A stretch of DNA of 64,000 bases from Atrina japonica (lineage: Eukaryota; Mollusca; Bivalvia; Pterioida; Pinnidae). The notes beneath the pieces were generated by a model. That model was not told the origin of the DNA. It saw only the letters and a list, made by a program, of their open reading frames with translations, and did no database searches. Below, in pieces: positions 22,626 to 36,800 of this stretch; position 1 is the stretch's first letter; each line of letters starts with the position of its first letter. The stretch spans positions 310,001 to 374,000 of the forward strand of contig BROG01000080.1 of assembly GCA_030159075.1 (NCBI GenBank), written 5' to 3'. Made by a program: the position numbers and the translations under genes.

Positions 22626-22716
22626 TTAACTCATTCACCCCTAAAACCATATTTGGACTTGCCTAAGTCACTGATTTATAGAAGAGTTCATTATTGCTCA
22701 GGGGTTGATGAGTTAA
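22626..22716. mobile_element. Family A MITE-like repeat (copy 2)
   Basis: TTAACTCATTCACCCCTAAA at the left and CAGGGGTTGATGAGTTAA at the right, with core TCACTGATTTATAGAAGAGTT. Confidence 0.85.
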
Positions 22717-22857
22717 AAACATCAGGAACATGGTTCCATTTTGATATGGAAGATGTTCATGGTTGAGAGATGTGAGGCCAATATGACTGTATATAAATAT
22801 TCTTAAAAATTGATCCAATCTTTCTAACTCAGAATATTACATGATATTTAGAGTTTA

Positions 22858-23095
22858 ACGCCCCATTCCACCATTTTTTCTTTATATGGTGGCGGCCAGT
22901 TTTTATTGGTGGAGGAGAAAACCCCGGTTACAATATACCCAGGAAGAGACCACTGGCCTTCCGCTAGTAAACTGACAAACTTTCTCAAAAAAAATCAGCT
23001 TAGTTTCCAGTGGGGCTCGCACCTGTGCTGACCAGAAGTGAGAGGCTTCGTGGTTCAAAGTGCAATGCTTTAACCACTCAGCCATGGAGGCCCCA
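22858..23095 (-). mobile_element. tRNA-derived SINE (family S), best-preserved copy
   Basis: On the minus strand: head GGGGCCTCCATGGCTGAGTG GTTAAAGC with an intact A box, CTTTGAACCACGAAGCC, B-box-like GGTGCGAGCCCCACTGGAA, body AAACTAAGCTGA, AGAAAGTTTGTCAGTTTAC, GGAAGGCCAGTGGTCTCTTC, and end GGGCGTTAAAC. The tRNA-like part lacks a matching acceptor stem, so it is a SINE head and not a tRNA gene. Confidence 0.9.
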
Positions 23096-23640
23096 ATATT
23101 ACATGGTAACGATCTGTCTGGTAATACATCACATATCAACAGAAATGTTTCCCCTTCATTTCTGGTCAAAAGGTTAAAAGTCAAATGTTGTTAGGTACAA
23201 TACATATACTATATAAATCCATTACAAATAAATAAGTTTTGATGAATTATGCATTGTAGTTTGACAAAAAAATTCACGGTAAACACTTAAAATTTTTCAG
23301 GTGATATTTTTCATGGAACATAACTTATGCAAAATAATACACCCTGTTTTAGAATGACCTTTTGACTTTTTGACTGAACCCATACATCGAAATGGCTTAC
23401 TCCATTAATATAAACCATCGGCAAAGCTATGATTTCCCAAAATTATTGCCCCATAATAATAAATGGGACATTTTCCCTGTGAGTATACATGTAGATGTAC
23501 AATTTAGATTCCAATACTGAGATTAAAAAACAAACAACATAAAAAATACATGAGCCTATTACACGGTTGAACATGCTGAATACTGACAAAAAAATCATTT
23601 GTCATCAATTCTGATAAACAATCAACAAGAATGACATACA

Positions 23641-23731
23641 TTGACTCATACACCCCTGGAGACACATTTGTACTGGTCTAAGTAATTGATTTATGGCAGA
23701 GTCCATTGTTTTTCAGGGGTTGATGAGTTAA
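23641..23731. mobile_element. Family A MITE-like repeat (copy 3)
   Basis: TTGACTCATACACCCCTGG to TTCAGGGGTTGATGAGTTA, core AAGTAATTGATTTATGGCAG. Confidence 0.85.
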
Positions 23732-23752
23732 CATTTTTCAATTCCAATGAAT

Positions 23753-23957
23753 AGAGTGGAACCCGTCTTGTTAGAGTTAGACCACCGTTATAAAGGACTC
23801 CCATTCTTGAGAACACACATTCAGAAAACCACTTCGTTTACATGACTAAGTAATCTTTTTAATCTTTTAAATAAAATCTCTTTTGAAAGACCACCTGTCA
23901 TGTAAGACTACATTTCAGTGGCAGACGGGGCATTCTTTCAAGACAGGTTCTACTGCA
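23753..23957. mobile_element. Family C MITE (TA-flanked, CAGT... ends)
   Basis: Left end AGTGGAACCCGTCTTGTTAG, right end CAAGACAGGTTCTACTGCA, forming terminal inverted repeats. The middle has TTGAAAGACCACCTGTCAT. Confidence 0.7.
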
Positions 23958-24785
23958 CTAAACATTTAAAAAGTAACAATTAATCATGACATTTAACAAA
24001 AACACTTACAAGTGTACGCATTTTTCCTGAAGTCAATCATTTCAAAGTGAACAACATAAAGTAAGCGAAAAAAAACCCAAAAAACATTTCAGATCAAGAA
24101 CTGAATGACCATGAGTTTAAGCACACTTAAATGAACCAAATTGTAGTCCGATTATTCTGGCAACAGAACAAAGTATTTGGCAGTCATTACTTTACCATCA
24201 CTATAGCAACATATTCCATCACAGCACCAACATGTCATATCATAAAACATCTGGCAACATCTTCAAAATTACTACACTAATGTTCAAAACAACATACAAA
24301 TTCTATCTAAAAATGTAATTCAAATACAGGCAATGTATGCGTATACATAGAGTGGAATCTCGTTATTTGGAAATCAGATGAGTCAACATTCCGGTCATGT
24401 CAAAGTTGAACAGCCAGTCCCAATTTTTAATGGATAGAAAAAAAAATTTAGTTAAAATTTTGGTTATTTCTTATTCCGGATATCTCTTAGTAATAGGGGC
24501 AGTGCTGTGAATTGCAAAATAATGAGATTGCACTGTATTTTGAATTATAATAACTAGCTTTTCTAGTAATTTGTCTTACATTCAAGATTTTGGTAAAGAC
24601 GAGACTTTTAAAAATCACAAAAACAATCAATTTCTTTTATCATTTCTCAGAAAAAGAAAAAAATGTTTATTCACTGGTGCACAAACAATTCACAGTATTG
24701 TGACCTTTCAACTTTGGGATTGGAAAAACTTATGATGCTCATTTCTTGAATTCAATGGCTTGTAGGGACACTGTGCTGATCCTGC

Positions 24786-24874
24786 TAAACTCACTGACCC
24801 CTGAAAAACATTGGACTCTTCTGTAAATCAATGGTTTTTACCAGTCCAAATGTGTCTTTAGGGGTAAATGGGTA
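24786..24874. mobile_element. Family A MITE-like repeat (copy 4)
   Basis: TAAACTCACTGACCCCTGAA to TTTAGGGGTAAATGGGTA; opposite orientation to copies 2 and 3. Confidence 0.82.
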
Positions 24875-26371
24875 AAGATATAGCAAGGCTTGAAGCAGTC
24901 AGTCAACTTTAAGAAATGATATAATTTGTTTTTCTTAATTTTAATTATAGGCATCAACTCAACAGCCAATGCTATCAGTGGAGCAGAATTTGTGTTTATA
25001 TTGGAATATCTTTCTCTGGAGAGAAAGTGCACTTTCAAAAATAGCAAGCTGAATTTTTAGGCCCTGGTTTAGTATCTGTTAACTAACCATTGGTTGCCAA
25101 GTAACAAAGTAAAAAGGCATAGCAACTGGCTCAATGTTGAGCACTGGATATAAGACTTCAGTGAATAATAGAAAAGGTACATAGCAAAAATGAAAAGCAC
25201 TAGAATGCGAAAAAAGGTCACAATTGTATTTACGCAGACTGAAAACAACAGGATAACTAAAAACACTGAAACTCGAGTTGTATCGGGTATTATATATATA
25301 TAAAAAAAATACTACAAAAGCTACCTATAAACAACAAGTATAATCTGAAGTCAAATGCAATAATCCACAAAAATAATATAAATACTAAAATGTACTGCCC
25401 ACCAATGAGTGTAATGTGTTGAATTACATTCAATAAACAAAAGTTTCACAAAACCTACCAACCACTGGGTGTCAGTGTATCTGTTAATTTACATCAAACG
25501 GCTACATACATGAAACCAAATTATGTTTGTGTAATTTCCAGATTAACCCCCATTCGACATTCATTTCATATCAAATTCGAATGTGTCAATATCACTTCAC
25601 ATAAATATTGCAAGAAATTTCACATGACATTTTTTCAAAGTGGGAACTTAATAAGACTAGACGTGCATGCTCAAATTGCAAGAAATCTATACAAAATAAT
25701 TTCCTGTGAGATTTCCGATGAATAAAACATTTTTGTTGAACAAATATGCCATTGAGCAAGACCCAAATTCAGGAAATATGAGTTGACACGAATGGGTGTG
25801 GTTTCCTAATGATTGAGGTGTTGACATGATGCATTTAACATTTGCTCAGATTTTTATCCGATTTCTAATACACATGTATTCATAAATCAGACCTTTTATT
25901 CTGTCAAATATAATTGGTCTAATTTTATTCAAAATTATAAGAAAGGTTAAAGTTGTGGGACATCATGACAAAATAGACAGAAAACAATACGTCCCATACT
26001 TTTTATGTGGCAGACACACAAAAGTGCCTCTAAACATAACATCCTCGCGTGAATGGAAAACACTGATATTGCACTGTGACATCCAGTGTTCTAAAAAAAA
26101 AAATGTGTCCCTAAAAAAAACATGGAGGTTAAGTGAATTTCTTCCTTAAAGATTAATGGAAACTGACATGGCAATATGGAAATGGTGACAGATTGTCCAT
26201 AATTTTTCTACTGGGTGTACAATAAATAATAAAAAAAAAAAAAGGGGCAGGTCAGGTAAGGAACATGTAAAATTAGCAGGGTGGTAAAACATTAGGGCAG
26301 GGCAGAGCAGGGCACCCTGCTAAAACCCTTCAGCTGGAAAACTGACACCCCATACATTTGTAAGTCTTCCA

Positions 26372-26575
26372 AGGTAAAGTGGCACATCTCGGCTCTGTCA
26401 TAAACCGAAACACTGCGGCTGACATGTATTTTCCAAAAATAGGAATTCACAAGTAAAATATGCCTCCATGTGTTACAGGAATTTTGCTGCAGAAAACAAG
26501 TGTGTAACCCCTGTTATGATTCATTTAGAGTTTAGACTCTCGTTTATAAACATGTACCCATTTACCTTGAAAGAT
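26372..26575 (+). repeat. Interspersed repeat (GTGGCACATCYCGGCTCTGTC)
   Basis: Starts AAGTGGCACATCTCGGCTCT and shares with 39630-39835 the order of CTGTCATAAACCGAAACA, TTTTCCAAAAATA, a CTGCAGAAAA-like region and CTGTTATGATTCATTTAGA. Family not recognised. Confidence 0.6.
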
Positions 26576-28134
26576 GTATACATATAATGAAATTAAGGAA
26601 TTTTTAAACTTCAACGATAAACAAAAGTAAATATTTGTGTAATTAATGATGGGTGGTAATGCTGATGATTTTATAAAAGCTACGGGTGAAAACATGCCGT
26701 ATCATGACAACAGGTATATACATAATTCAATGTATACTTATGATTGATCAATGTTGATTGATTGATTCTGTGTTCAAAGTCACGTAAACAATATTTCATT
26801 TCTACGTTTTGAATTATTATGCAATATGGTAATCAAATGGAAACCATTAGATCATGTCCTGAAAAAAGGGTAATCATGGGGTAAATACATTCCTAATTTT
26901 GAATTTTAATCAGACTGCAGCTTAAAATATTACTTCATGTTTTTGTGTAGCAAAAATGTGACTGCAACAAACAAACTCACTTGGAACTTTAATCAATGGT
27001 CAGAGTTTCAACTATTCATCCACACCATATCAAAATGATGGAGCAGGTTAAAAACCTTTTTGTAATCACTTGAAAATTACATAATGACAAAGTTGATTAA
27101 TATTATACAAATTTACTTCAAATTCCCCTAAAACAAAACAAAGTTATAGGAAAATCCATAAATCACCTAATCATTAAATAATTTCAATAACTTTTGGAGT
27201 AGGAGACAAATATGCAAAGTAGCCAGGGAAAAAAGGTATCTGAACTTTGTGGTTAGAAATATAAATCGGCAATCATATTCTATAAAAAAAGCAAAAAAAA
27301 AAAAAAAGCCAACAACTTGCACTGCTTTTCATGAAAAAATCTGACAGAATTTTGTCAGCTGTTGGCTTCTATTCAAAGGCTTGAGTTGATGCTTATGTGC
27401 AGAAGAAATGATAATGCATGTACAACTTTATTTAATATATCTGGAACTGTTTTCAAAGATCAATGATGTAGGGTGTTCAATACACAAATGCCATTTTATG
27501 GCAAGTTACCATATGCAAAAGTTAATTGTTGAGAATTTTTTAGAGTATTTATAACTGGTCTTTGAGAATTCACAACTGCAACTTGTCTAAATTTTAATGT
27601 GCATGTGGGGAGAAAAAGATATGTAAAAATAACAAAACAACCCATCTACATTGGCCTACAGTACTGTTTTCTGAACACATTAATATTTATTTTTTATAGA
27701 TAATTTCCTTCTCATGACAAAAAGATGATTTTTTTCTTGTTCATCAGAATCTAAATTTTCTCAGTCAATTGTTCATAGATGGTAGAGTTCAAATCCCTGC
27801 AATGGCATTCAATCTGTTACAATGTTGCAGGTGTCAATGACCTTTCTATCTCAAGGTCATTGAATATGCACAAGGAGAGTGTCAAAAGAATTATCTGCAA
27901 TCATCGACAAAAAGGCAACATGGAATGTGAATTGTCCTGTTTTGTTCTAAGCACCATTGACTTTTTTCTCATTGTCTGAAAAAAAAATAATAATTAGAAA
28001 ACCATAAAATCAAAATAAATTTATATTAAGACTCAGATATTAAAACAACCATATTTATACGACAGTTTCTACCAACTTATCTGCAAGTAGATAATTCTAA
28101 TATTAGAAGCAAATCTGCCACACTGAACAATTTT

Positions 28135-28335
28135 TCAGTTGGCGGGCAGCTTTTCAATGGTGGGGGAGATAACAGGTTACCGAGGAGGAGACCATCAACC
28201 TTATGCAAGTAGACTGGCAAACTTCCTCACAAAAATCAGCTTAGGTTCCAGAGTGGCTTAAACCTGTGCTGACCAGAAGTGAGAAACTTCATGATTCAAA
28301 GCATGATGCTCTAGCCACATGGCCACAGTGGCCCA
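28135..28335 (-). mobile_element. tRNA-derived SINE (family S)
   Basis: Minus strand: GGCCATGTGGCTAGAGCATC head, TTTGAATCATGAAGTTTCTC, ACTTCTGGTCAGCACAGG, AACCTAAGCTGATTTTTGTG and GGAGGAGAC-related end. Degraded at the 3' end. Confidence 0.78.
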
Positions 28336-28381
28336 GCAAATCTTAAAAAGATTCATTTCTAGAATTTGCATTCTTTTATAT

Positions 28382-28548
28382 ACAGTAAAACCTGCTTTAA
28401 CAACCACCTATGTATTAAGACAACCTGGTCATAAAGACTCATTTTTTGCTGTCACTAACAGTACCATTTGTGTACAAATCAACCTCTATATAAAGACCAT
28501 CTCCCTATAAAGACCAGTTTTCTTGTGTCCCTAAGGAGGTCATTATAT
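28382..28548. mobile_element. Family C MITE
   Basis: TA-CAGTAAAACCTGCTTTAAC at the left. Internal GTCATAAAGACTCATTTTTT, ATCAACCTCTATATAAAGAC. A close relative in inverted orientation lies at 58434-58612. Confidence 0.7.
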
Positions 28549-29970
28549 ACAAGTTTCACAATACATGTACATAAAAATATCAGATACATAATGTACCAAA
28601 GTATAAATCTTCAGGATGTCTAGGAGACATATACAAATCTGATGAATATTGGACAAATATGGACCTCTGGAAACCCAGAGGCGGGATCAGGTGCCATGGA
28701 GGAGTAGGTATCTTTATATGATTTCCAGATCTTTTGCATTTGCATGTGAACCTATTGTTGAGAAAAAATAAATCACAGACCGGAAATTAAGAGTTGGACA
28801 ATGTCTAAAACTATTTGACCAGGTAAATTTATATACATGTTTCTGGTTACTGGTCAACCTTAGGTTTTAGAAGATTTTTTTTCCAAAATGAAACCTGTTT
28901 TGTTTAACGGAAAGTCAATTTGCTCCATTGATAAATCTCACAATTAATAAGAAAAGTCATCTTTATTTGATAAAAATTATTCTTCTGTGACATATCAGCC
29001 TTTATGACATCAAAATTTTTTATCTGTATTAATGATTTCAATGTTGTACAGTTTTGGCAGTTGTATTATATCATGTTGTTCCCTTAAATAATATCCCTGA
29101 ACTGCCACATCCTAGTATCCTACACACAAACAAGATGGATGCTGTATTCTACACATCACATTTGTTTTATACCTCTTTTGTATCCAGCATTACGATACAG
29201 TAGACAGTTACACGTAGAATTTAGTAAGGTCATTCCAAAACACACCAACATTTCACTTTATCACTAGATGTAACTTGGACCCAATCAAATGAAAAACTGA
29301 TCCCTCATTGCTCCCGTTCTCTGATATGTCCTGTAGAGGATCTAATGAAATCCACAATGGGGTTACTAAAGCAATGAACTGTTGTCAGTTAGCATCCATG
29401 GGCTTATAAATGCCAACTGGACAAATTAAAACAAATTCTCCATGAAGAGCATCATATTTACTTATTTCTTATGTTTTTCTTCTTCTCTTTTCTACATTTT
29501 TTAAATTGGAATTCAAATTTCCATTAAGAATGTGCATCTGTTTTTGTAGGCACAATTCCTGGAACAGCTGTTGGCAGTTAACGAGACAATGAACAACAAT
29601 GTCTTTTATAATGATTATATTATGTCAGTGTCAACGATGGTAAATATATGCAAATGACCTCCTACAATGTAGGTGTGTCTTGTTTGTCCAATAAAATGGT
29701 ACTTTCATGATCTTGTCTTTCAAGACAAAATCTACGGTTTAACCCTTGGTGAAATAATAACCAGGTACATGTAACTTACATGTACTGTAGTGTGTGGCTA
29801 AATGATTACATTTGTTGAAGTTATGCACAAACTGAGCTATATAAACTGGTAAATGTGCCATGTACAGATTTAAGTACTTTTATGCCAATGTGTTTGATTG
29901 CATATAAAAACATAATGCTTTTTCACAACAAAGAAAAGATACGAAGGAAGATTTAACTATATATGTAAAT

Positions 29971-30065
29971 TTAACTCATTTACCCATGAAGGCACATTTG
30001 GACTGGCCTGAGTCATTGATTTACAGAACAGTCCATTGTTTTTCAGGGAAAGGGATTGATGCATT
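29971..30065. mobile_element. Family A MITE-like repeat (copy 5)
   Basis: TTAACTCATTTACCCATGAA to GGGATTGATGCATTAA, core GTCATTGATTTACAGAACAG. Confidence 0.85.
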
Positions 30066-30295
30066 AAATTGGATACATGTACCTGTGCAACGCCAGTATT
30101 GCCAAATGCTGAGAATTTATAACTTCAAGTCATAGCAATAAAAATAATATCAACAGATACAAGAACATGTATTAGCTACACAGGAAATAAACTCAGCAGT
30201 ATTTTATTGAGGCAGTCTGCCCTTGTGCTAAAGATACTGTGTTTAAAATTATATTAGAGTTGTTTTACATCCTGACAAGAATTGTACTCTTACAG

Positions 30296-30482
30296 TCAAA
30301 CTTGCATTAAAGGCCACCTCTGTATAAAGGGCACCTGCCTATAAAGGCCATTCAAACTATAACCTTAATCATTAACTCTTTTATAATGTATCTATGTTAA
30401 ACCTCTTTAAAAAGGCCACCTGTCGATAACAGCCATCTTTATTGGTTCCTTGACAGGCCTTTTATAGACAAGTTTGAATGTA
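30296..30482. mobile_element. Family C MITE
   Basis: CTTGCATTAAAGGCCACCTC, GTATAAAGGGCACCTGCC, then a second half AAAAAGGCCACCTGTCGAT and the end TATAGACAAGTTTGAATGTA. Closest relative at 47760-47879. Confidence 0.65.
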
Positions 30483-30863
30483 TATTGAGACACCCATCGG
30501 CTATAAATAAAGTGCCAAAAACCTTGACCTTGGCTATGGACTTATGTGAATGCCATGAGGACTCTGTAAACTGCCATTCCCACAGTGACAATGAATGTTC
30601 AGCTCATCTGAAAGACACGTGACTTTTACTTCAAGTCGAGAGTTCCGTAAGGTTTTATGTACATGACATAATAACAGGAATCAAACCCTGGACCTTCTGC
30701 TTGCAAAGTAGACAATCTTCATGAATGAATGAACTGTAACTAGCTGTCTTACAAAGAACTTTTGAAAAATCATTAAAAAAAACCCAACAACTTCAATGTA
30801 TGATGTATATATATACAAGTAAGATTACAAGAAATTCATGAAAAAACAACAAACCAAAGAATC

Positions 30864-33800
30864 TCATTTCTTCCTTCGCTTGTTCAATTCAAAGACTGTC
30901 ATGTCATCATCGTCATCATCATCGTCATCGGCATCCAGGGGCTCCATCTCCATATCTGTCCCTCTGGAGGTTATAAGTCCATACCTCTTTGTTTTACTTC
31001 TTCTTCTCAATCTGTGCAAACCAAATACAATATCATTAAGGCTTTTACCACCAAGTAGCTTAATGATATGCTCTTTTCTTTTGTATTGGGTCAGTCTATT
31101 ATGGTCTGTGGGGTTGGAAGGGTTAAGGCAGACTAAATTTAAGTTTTAATTTTACAATTACAGATCAGTCAACCCTAATTTTACTGCATGTACATTGTAC
31201 ATCTGATAAAAATAAAATAAAATGAGAGTTGTAATTCAAAATTCGTTGACCAGGCCATCCTTAAAAAATTGTTGATTTGCTATAACGCAACTCAGATTTT
31301 TTACTGTGAGTAGGCAGGTAGGTAGGATTTTTCTTTTTCAGAAAAGTGTAAACCAATAAATACCATATATATATTTCTATACATGTACAATATAACTACA
31401 ATAATACCCAATGGGAAAATATTGGAAGACTGATAAAAAAAAAAAATTGATTAGCAGGGTTTCGAGTTGGAAGGTCGCCTAATAAATGCACCACTGTCTA
31501 TTCAAATTGGAGCAGGCATCATTGTTCTTCCCATAATTCACATGATGATCACGTGATTGTATTAAAATGACATGCGGTTTTCCTAACCTGATACATCTAA
31601 TGTTATGTTATGATGCAACAATGACTGAGTTGCACTTGCTTCAAGGCAATGCCTTAGTTCATATTAAATTTTTGTACTGTGTTTTCATTAAACATAACTT
31701 CTGTTGAATATTTCCCACCTCTGTTTCTATTTTGCTGTTCATAAAACAGGTAGGAAAAGTATCTGCCTGACAGGTCTCCTTTACATTGTGTAATTTTCAT
31801 CTATTTTCACTTGAAATGCAAAAAAGTACTCACGATTTGGGTTAAATATAAAAAATCAGTCGTTATTAAAGAATCCATCATTTACTTTAAATCATTCATC
31901 CCTAAAGACACATTTGGGCTTGCCCAAGTCATTGATTTTCAGAAGAGTTCATTATTTCTCAGGGGTTGATGGGTTAATCTGTCATTGTCTGTGATACATA
32001 TACACTAAACAATGCTAACTGACATTTCATCATAAGTGTTGTTTACAATTCTCCATCTCCTTGGCCGAAATTCTGCCCCGATCTTAATTAAGTTACTTTT
32101 TGGGGTAAAATCAGGGGCAGAAGTCCTCCTATATACATGTACATGTACTTTCTTTGTACATACATGTAGCAAGATGCTGTGAAATTTTCACTGCAATATA
32201 CATCATTACATGTATATCAATCTTTCAAACTACCTATTTCTTATCGCTAATGTTTGAAATTTGGTAATTTGCTGTCACAGCATCTTGCTACAAAGAAAGT
32301 ATATGGGAGGACTTTTGCCCCTGACCCCAATAAAGTAACATAAAATCAGAATTTCAGTTTATTCATCTACATATAACAATGCAAATTGTTCCACGTCCAG
32401 GGATTTGACTACACGTACATATACCTCCTCAATTCCGGTAGGGGTAAATACCAAAATGTACTGGAAATGACCAAAATGTACTGGAAATGACCAAAATGTA
32501 CTGGAAATTACCAAAATGTACATGAAATACTAAAATGAACCACAAAAAGGTCGAAATGGAGGGTAAAACTATTAAAATGCATGCTATTTTGAGACTACGT
32601 GTATACACATGTTTATTTAGATTAATTAATGTCAAATCCAAACAACTGAGTATAACAGCAGAAATATACCGAAATGAAGATGTATTTTACGAGGTACTTC
32701 ACAGCCAAGTGTATGGTTGATATTGGGTTACTGCGCTAATATAATCTAAGATTTGGGTTTGATATTAATTAAATATGTTAGGTGTATCAAAATAACTTGT
32801 ATTTTAGCAGCCTTCATCTTCATTTTGACACTGCTACAATGCATTTCGGTGTTTTATGTACATTTCGTTATTCATCATTAAAGGCCCATGACCGGCAGTT
32901 TACGCTCAGCAAGGTTGTTAATTTTGTTTTAAATGATAATGTGCTTTGCAAAATGCTTATATCAAGTTATTATCTTCCCTTTCTTTTATGCTGCTAAGTG
33001 ATTCATTGCTTTCTAGCAATTTGAGTCTGTTGATCAAAAAATGATTTTACTCGTAACAACAATAAATACAAATGGAGTTGTGTAATATTCAAGGCAACCT
33101 CAGATGAATAAGTTCAACATATGGGTTATTGTCATCTCGTATCCATCACAACTTGTACCTAAGTGAATTGATTAACTCATACCCATGTTTTAGCTGACTC
33201 GTGTCCATCGATTAACTCATTTGTGCCCATCACCTGTTTGATAGTAGAATTACTTATAAAGGTATACAGGTATTTACCTGTACCGACAAGGTAATTACAT
33301 GTACCATAATGTTGTTTGGTATTGAAATATCACAACTATCTGTGGAAATGAATTGGCTTCAGAAGTATTTCACCGATGTCAACAGAGGTATTGTCCAATT
33401 CACAAAACGTGAAAGGCGGATTAACCTTTTGATTATCTTGTGGATGATTTTACTCACTTTTTAATTACGACTTTCTTTATGGGAAAAAACTTTTTGTTCC
33501 CCACTGGATACTCGTAGGTAAGATAACAAAAAAGAACGATTAATCTTGTCAGTTTAAATCTAATGTTGTTATTCTTTATTACCTAAAATTTTAACGTGTC
33601 CAGGTCAAGAAAGGGTTCACAAGACTACATCTTGCCAGGTCATATGGATATAGAGTAATTAAAGGGGTTGTTACAATTTTTGAGCTTTTGGCGATTTGAT
33701 TTTGCTTTCAAAAACAAAGAAATTTAGTACCCCCGAATGTGCACTGCAGAGATGTTTATGTAGATGGGCGCCCTCATAGTCATAAAACCACAGTCCAGAA

Positions 33801-36800
33801 TCACTATGCACTTGCCTACTCATGGTTTCATGTTCCCGAAACCACTCATGGCCAATGAATATTTATAAAGGAGTATGTGTGTTCAATTTATCGAATCACA
33901 GTAGTTGTCAGATTTTTCAGTTGTTTATATGACAGGACAGAAAATGTTCAATGAAATTGCACTGCTTGCAAACACCACACAACTGCCATGTATATAGCTA
34001 TAATTTCAACCTACTAAAACATGTGTAGAATGTACGACATGGTCATCATTAACTGTTGAATATTTATTTTTTTCCATTGTGAAAATATATTTGGGTTATT
34101 TTTCTATGGTAGAAAATGTACCTGGGTCATTTGTCTATGGTGAAAATATTTTTATGCCTTTTCTACATCTGTAAAAAAAATCTGGAAAACGGGTAATTTT
34201 TCCTACTGGTATGAGACGATAGATCTTATTGGAGTTGATTCTTTCTAGACTTGTTACCATTTGTCATAATATTATGCAACTTCAGAGAACTTCCAGTTAA
34301 ATATTTTATCTTATAATATATACATGTATGACCTGAAATTTAGATACCATGCAGTGCTAGATGCCAGATGTGAAAAGCAGCCTACAATGCAAGGAAGTGA
34401 TGGCACTTGTAGTCACTACAAGAGAGGATTCCAACATCTATCAACAATGAAATCCCAGGAGAAGAACGGAGACACGATATCATTAAATGTTGTCAATGTT
34501 AATATTACGGAACCGGAAGTGATCTTGCCCGCCATTCTGTTGAGGTCACATGATATGAATACAACATTGTAACTATTCCGACAAAACTGAATGGAATGTA
34601 ACAAACCGAAAAAGTGTAATGGATATTCATGATTCCTACGTAGAAAAATGATCGAGCCCGGGTAGTTTTTCTATGTGCTTCAGAATTAAATCAGAATTAA
34701 ATGTAACCATAATTCCTTGTTACTGTGTACAAATCAGTAAAACGATGCGTATGACTCCTCCAATTGTTTTGGTTACAAGTCAATCAACCGTAGGCATGAC
34801 TTAACAAAAAGGATACAAGTTGAGAATAGCATGAATTGAGATGGATCCGAGTTTACCAACATTCCACAAAGAAGTAAACATGTTGCCATACAGGTAGCAA
34901 ATAAACAAAACACAAAGGACAGAAAAAGAAGGAAGATGGAGCTGATAAAGAATTCTGCTGTGTGTTTAGGAAGAGAAATAGAGCGTTGAAATGCTTTGAG
35001 GAAGGACATGTAGCTGAAAAAAAAATTAATAATTTGTCACCCTTCATTGAATTTCCCCTGAAGAAAACCTCAATCTGTCAAGACTATTTATTTAACACTT
35101 CTGTTCAATCGTGGGGTCTCAAACTGGTCAGGATTATCAATACTTTGTTTTTGTTTTTATCTACATGTATTTAACTTGAAAGTGGTAAAAGTATATGTAT
35201 AGAAATACAATATTTTTATTCAGAATGTGAATAATTTCAATTTTCAATGAAATACTTCCCCCAATTTGATGTATTTTTATGTTTGACATGCTTTCTGTAT
35301 CGATGTAACAGCAGAGAACAGTACATGTGCGATCACCAACTAGGGTTGTTTGTATCACGTTTTTTCTGACTAATTGCAGTGTATATGTCTACTAGTTTTG
35401 GTCAGTATGTATTGAAAATGTATGATGTGTGAATTGGAGAATTTTTACGATATTTCATGTACATGTAGTTTAATCTAAGCCAGTCATGGGCCTTTAATAT
35501 ACATTTTGATATATTTCTGCTATTATACTCAAATATTTGATCATAAATAAATATTCATTGTTGCATTATTATCAACCAATCAGCGAACGTTTTAGATTTT
35601 CTTATGTTCAAAATGGAGACAAACAACGTGAATGCAAAAAACGATGGGTAGCTAGAATAAAGGTCTCATAGATATGGAATTATGTCATGTCATAACTTAG
35701 TGTCGATGGATTTATAAATCTAAAATATCAAGTAAGCATATCAACAAATATCAGATGCAGGCAATAAGAAATAGATGGTTAAAATGATCGCTTAACTGCT
35801 GTGAAAATGTCACAGCATCTTGCTACAAAGAATATATATAGGAGGACTTCTGTCCCTGATTTTACCACCAAAAAAATCACTTAAAATCAGGCAGAAAAAA
35901 TTCAGCCAAAGCAAAATTTCTGAAGTCAGGTGAAAATAAATGAAAATTCAAAGACCCAAAGGAGGTCTGTCAGCTGTACTGGTGTGGGATCTATTCTCGG
36001 ACAAAATCAAGGTTTTTATCAAATATCTTCAATTCAACTGAGAGAATTACATTGAAATTTTGAATCACAATGGGCTACCTTTACGGCTTTAGATGTAATT
36101 GAATTTAATAAGTTTTGGTGGAAAATACGAAACAAAAAGTGAATTTAGCCCATGTAAAAAATTCATCCTGTATGCTGTAATCGTGATGCAGGACCTATTG
36201 TTGGACAGTAGTACTGTTTACGTTGAGCTGGTGATGTCACTTCCCTCCCAGCTTGTGTTGGACAGTACGATAGAAAGATGAGCGATTACAATGTTTTCGT
36301 GGAATTATTAAATCATAATTTTTGTATCATGTTTCATTTAATGTTTAAAGTCCAACAATGTATTAAAAATTTCTGGAAAAATGTTGTTCATTTACGTGCA
36401 AAGAGAAGTGTCCCACAATAGGCACTGTCCGAGAATATGTACCACACCAGTATATTTTTCCCATATGTTTTATAGAAAACAAAAATAGAAACGCAGGAGG
36501 GAAGAATGACTGCGTCATTTCCATAGAAATTAAAATAAACATACCTCCATGCTCTCACAACAAAATATATAATCACTATTGAGGTGACACCCATTAATAC
36601 ATAGAGCGTTCGCAATAGCATGCCCTTGCTCTCTTTCACTTTCTGCATAAAGGACTCTAAGCCACTCAGCTGCTTGCCACACGAAGTTCCATTACATGAA
36701 CTGTTTGTTCCACTTGCTTCTTTCGGTTTCTGAGATATCTGTTTGACAGATGAAGTGGTCAACTTAACTGCACTCGTCGTGCTGGTGGTGGGAGGTAAGA

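Larger units (their letters stand above)
19976..30863. other. 10.9 kb without a supported gene
   Basis: AT-rich sequence with only short frames. It holds several MITE and SINE copies listed separately. Part of it must be the 3' UTR of the minus-strand FAM174 gene, which stops at 30864. One candidate minus-strand AATAAA is at 30203-30208 (about 660 nt of UTR). How far the UTR extends cannot be told from sequence. No tRNA, snoRNA or coding exon was recognised. Confidence 0.45.
31012..36544 (-). other. FAM174: FAM174 intron 1 (5.5 kb)
   Basis: Single long intron with repeat families A, B and a large foldback. Between these, about 33.0-35.8 kb shows nothing recognised on either strand; the short frames near 34.3-35.1 kb have no splice support. 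Confidence 0.8.

Noticed and set aside
27779..27979. 66-residue plus-strand frame with a CAG before GTGTCAATGACC
   Set aside because: There is no donor, no conserved look and no neighbouring exon in phase.
36388..36544. C-terminal extension of the FAM174 exon-1 frame (YVYFNFYGN...)
   Set aside because: It reads past a GTATGT donor; joining to 31011 gives the conserved family tail instead.
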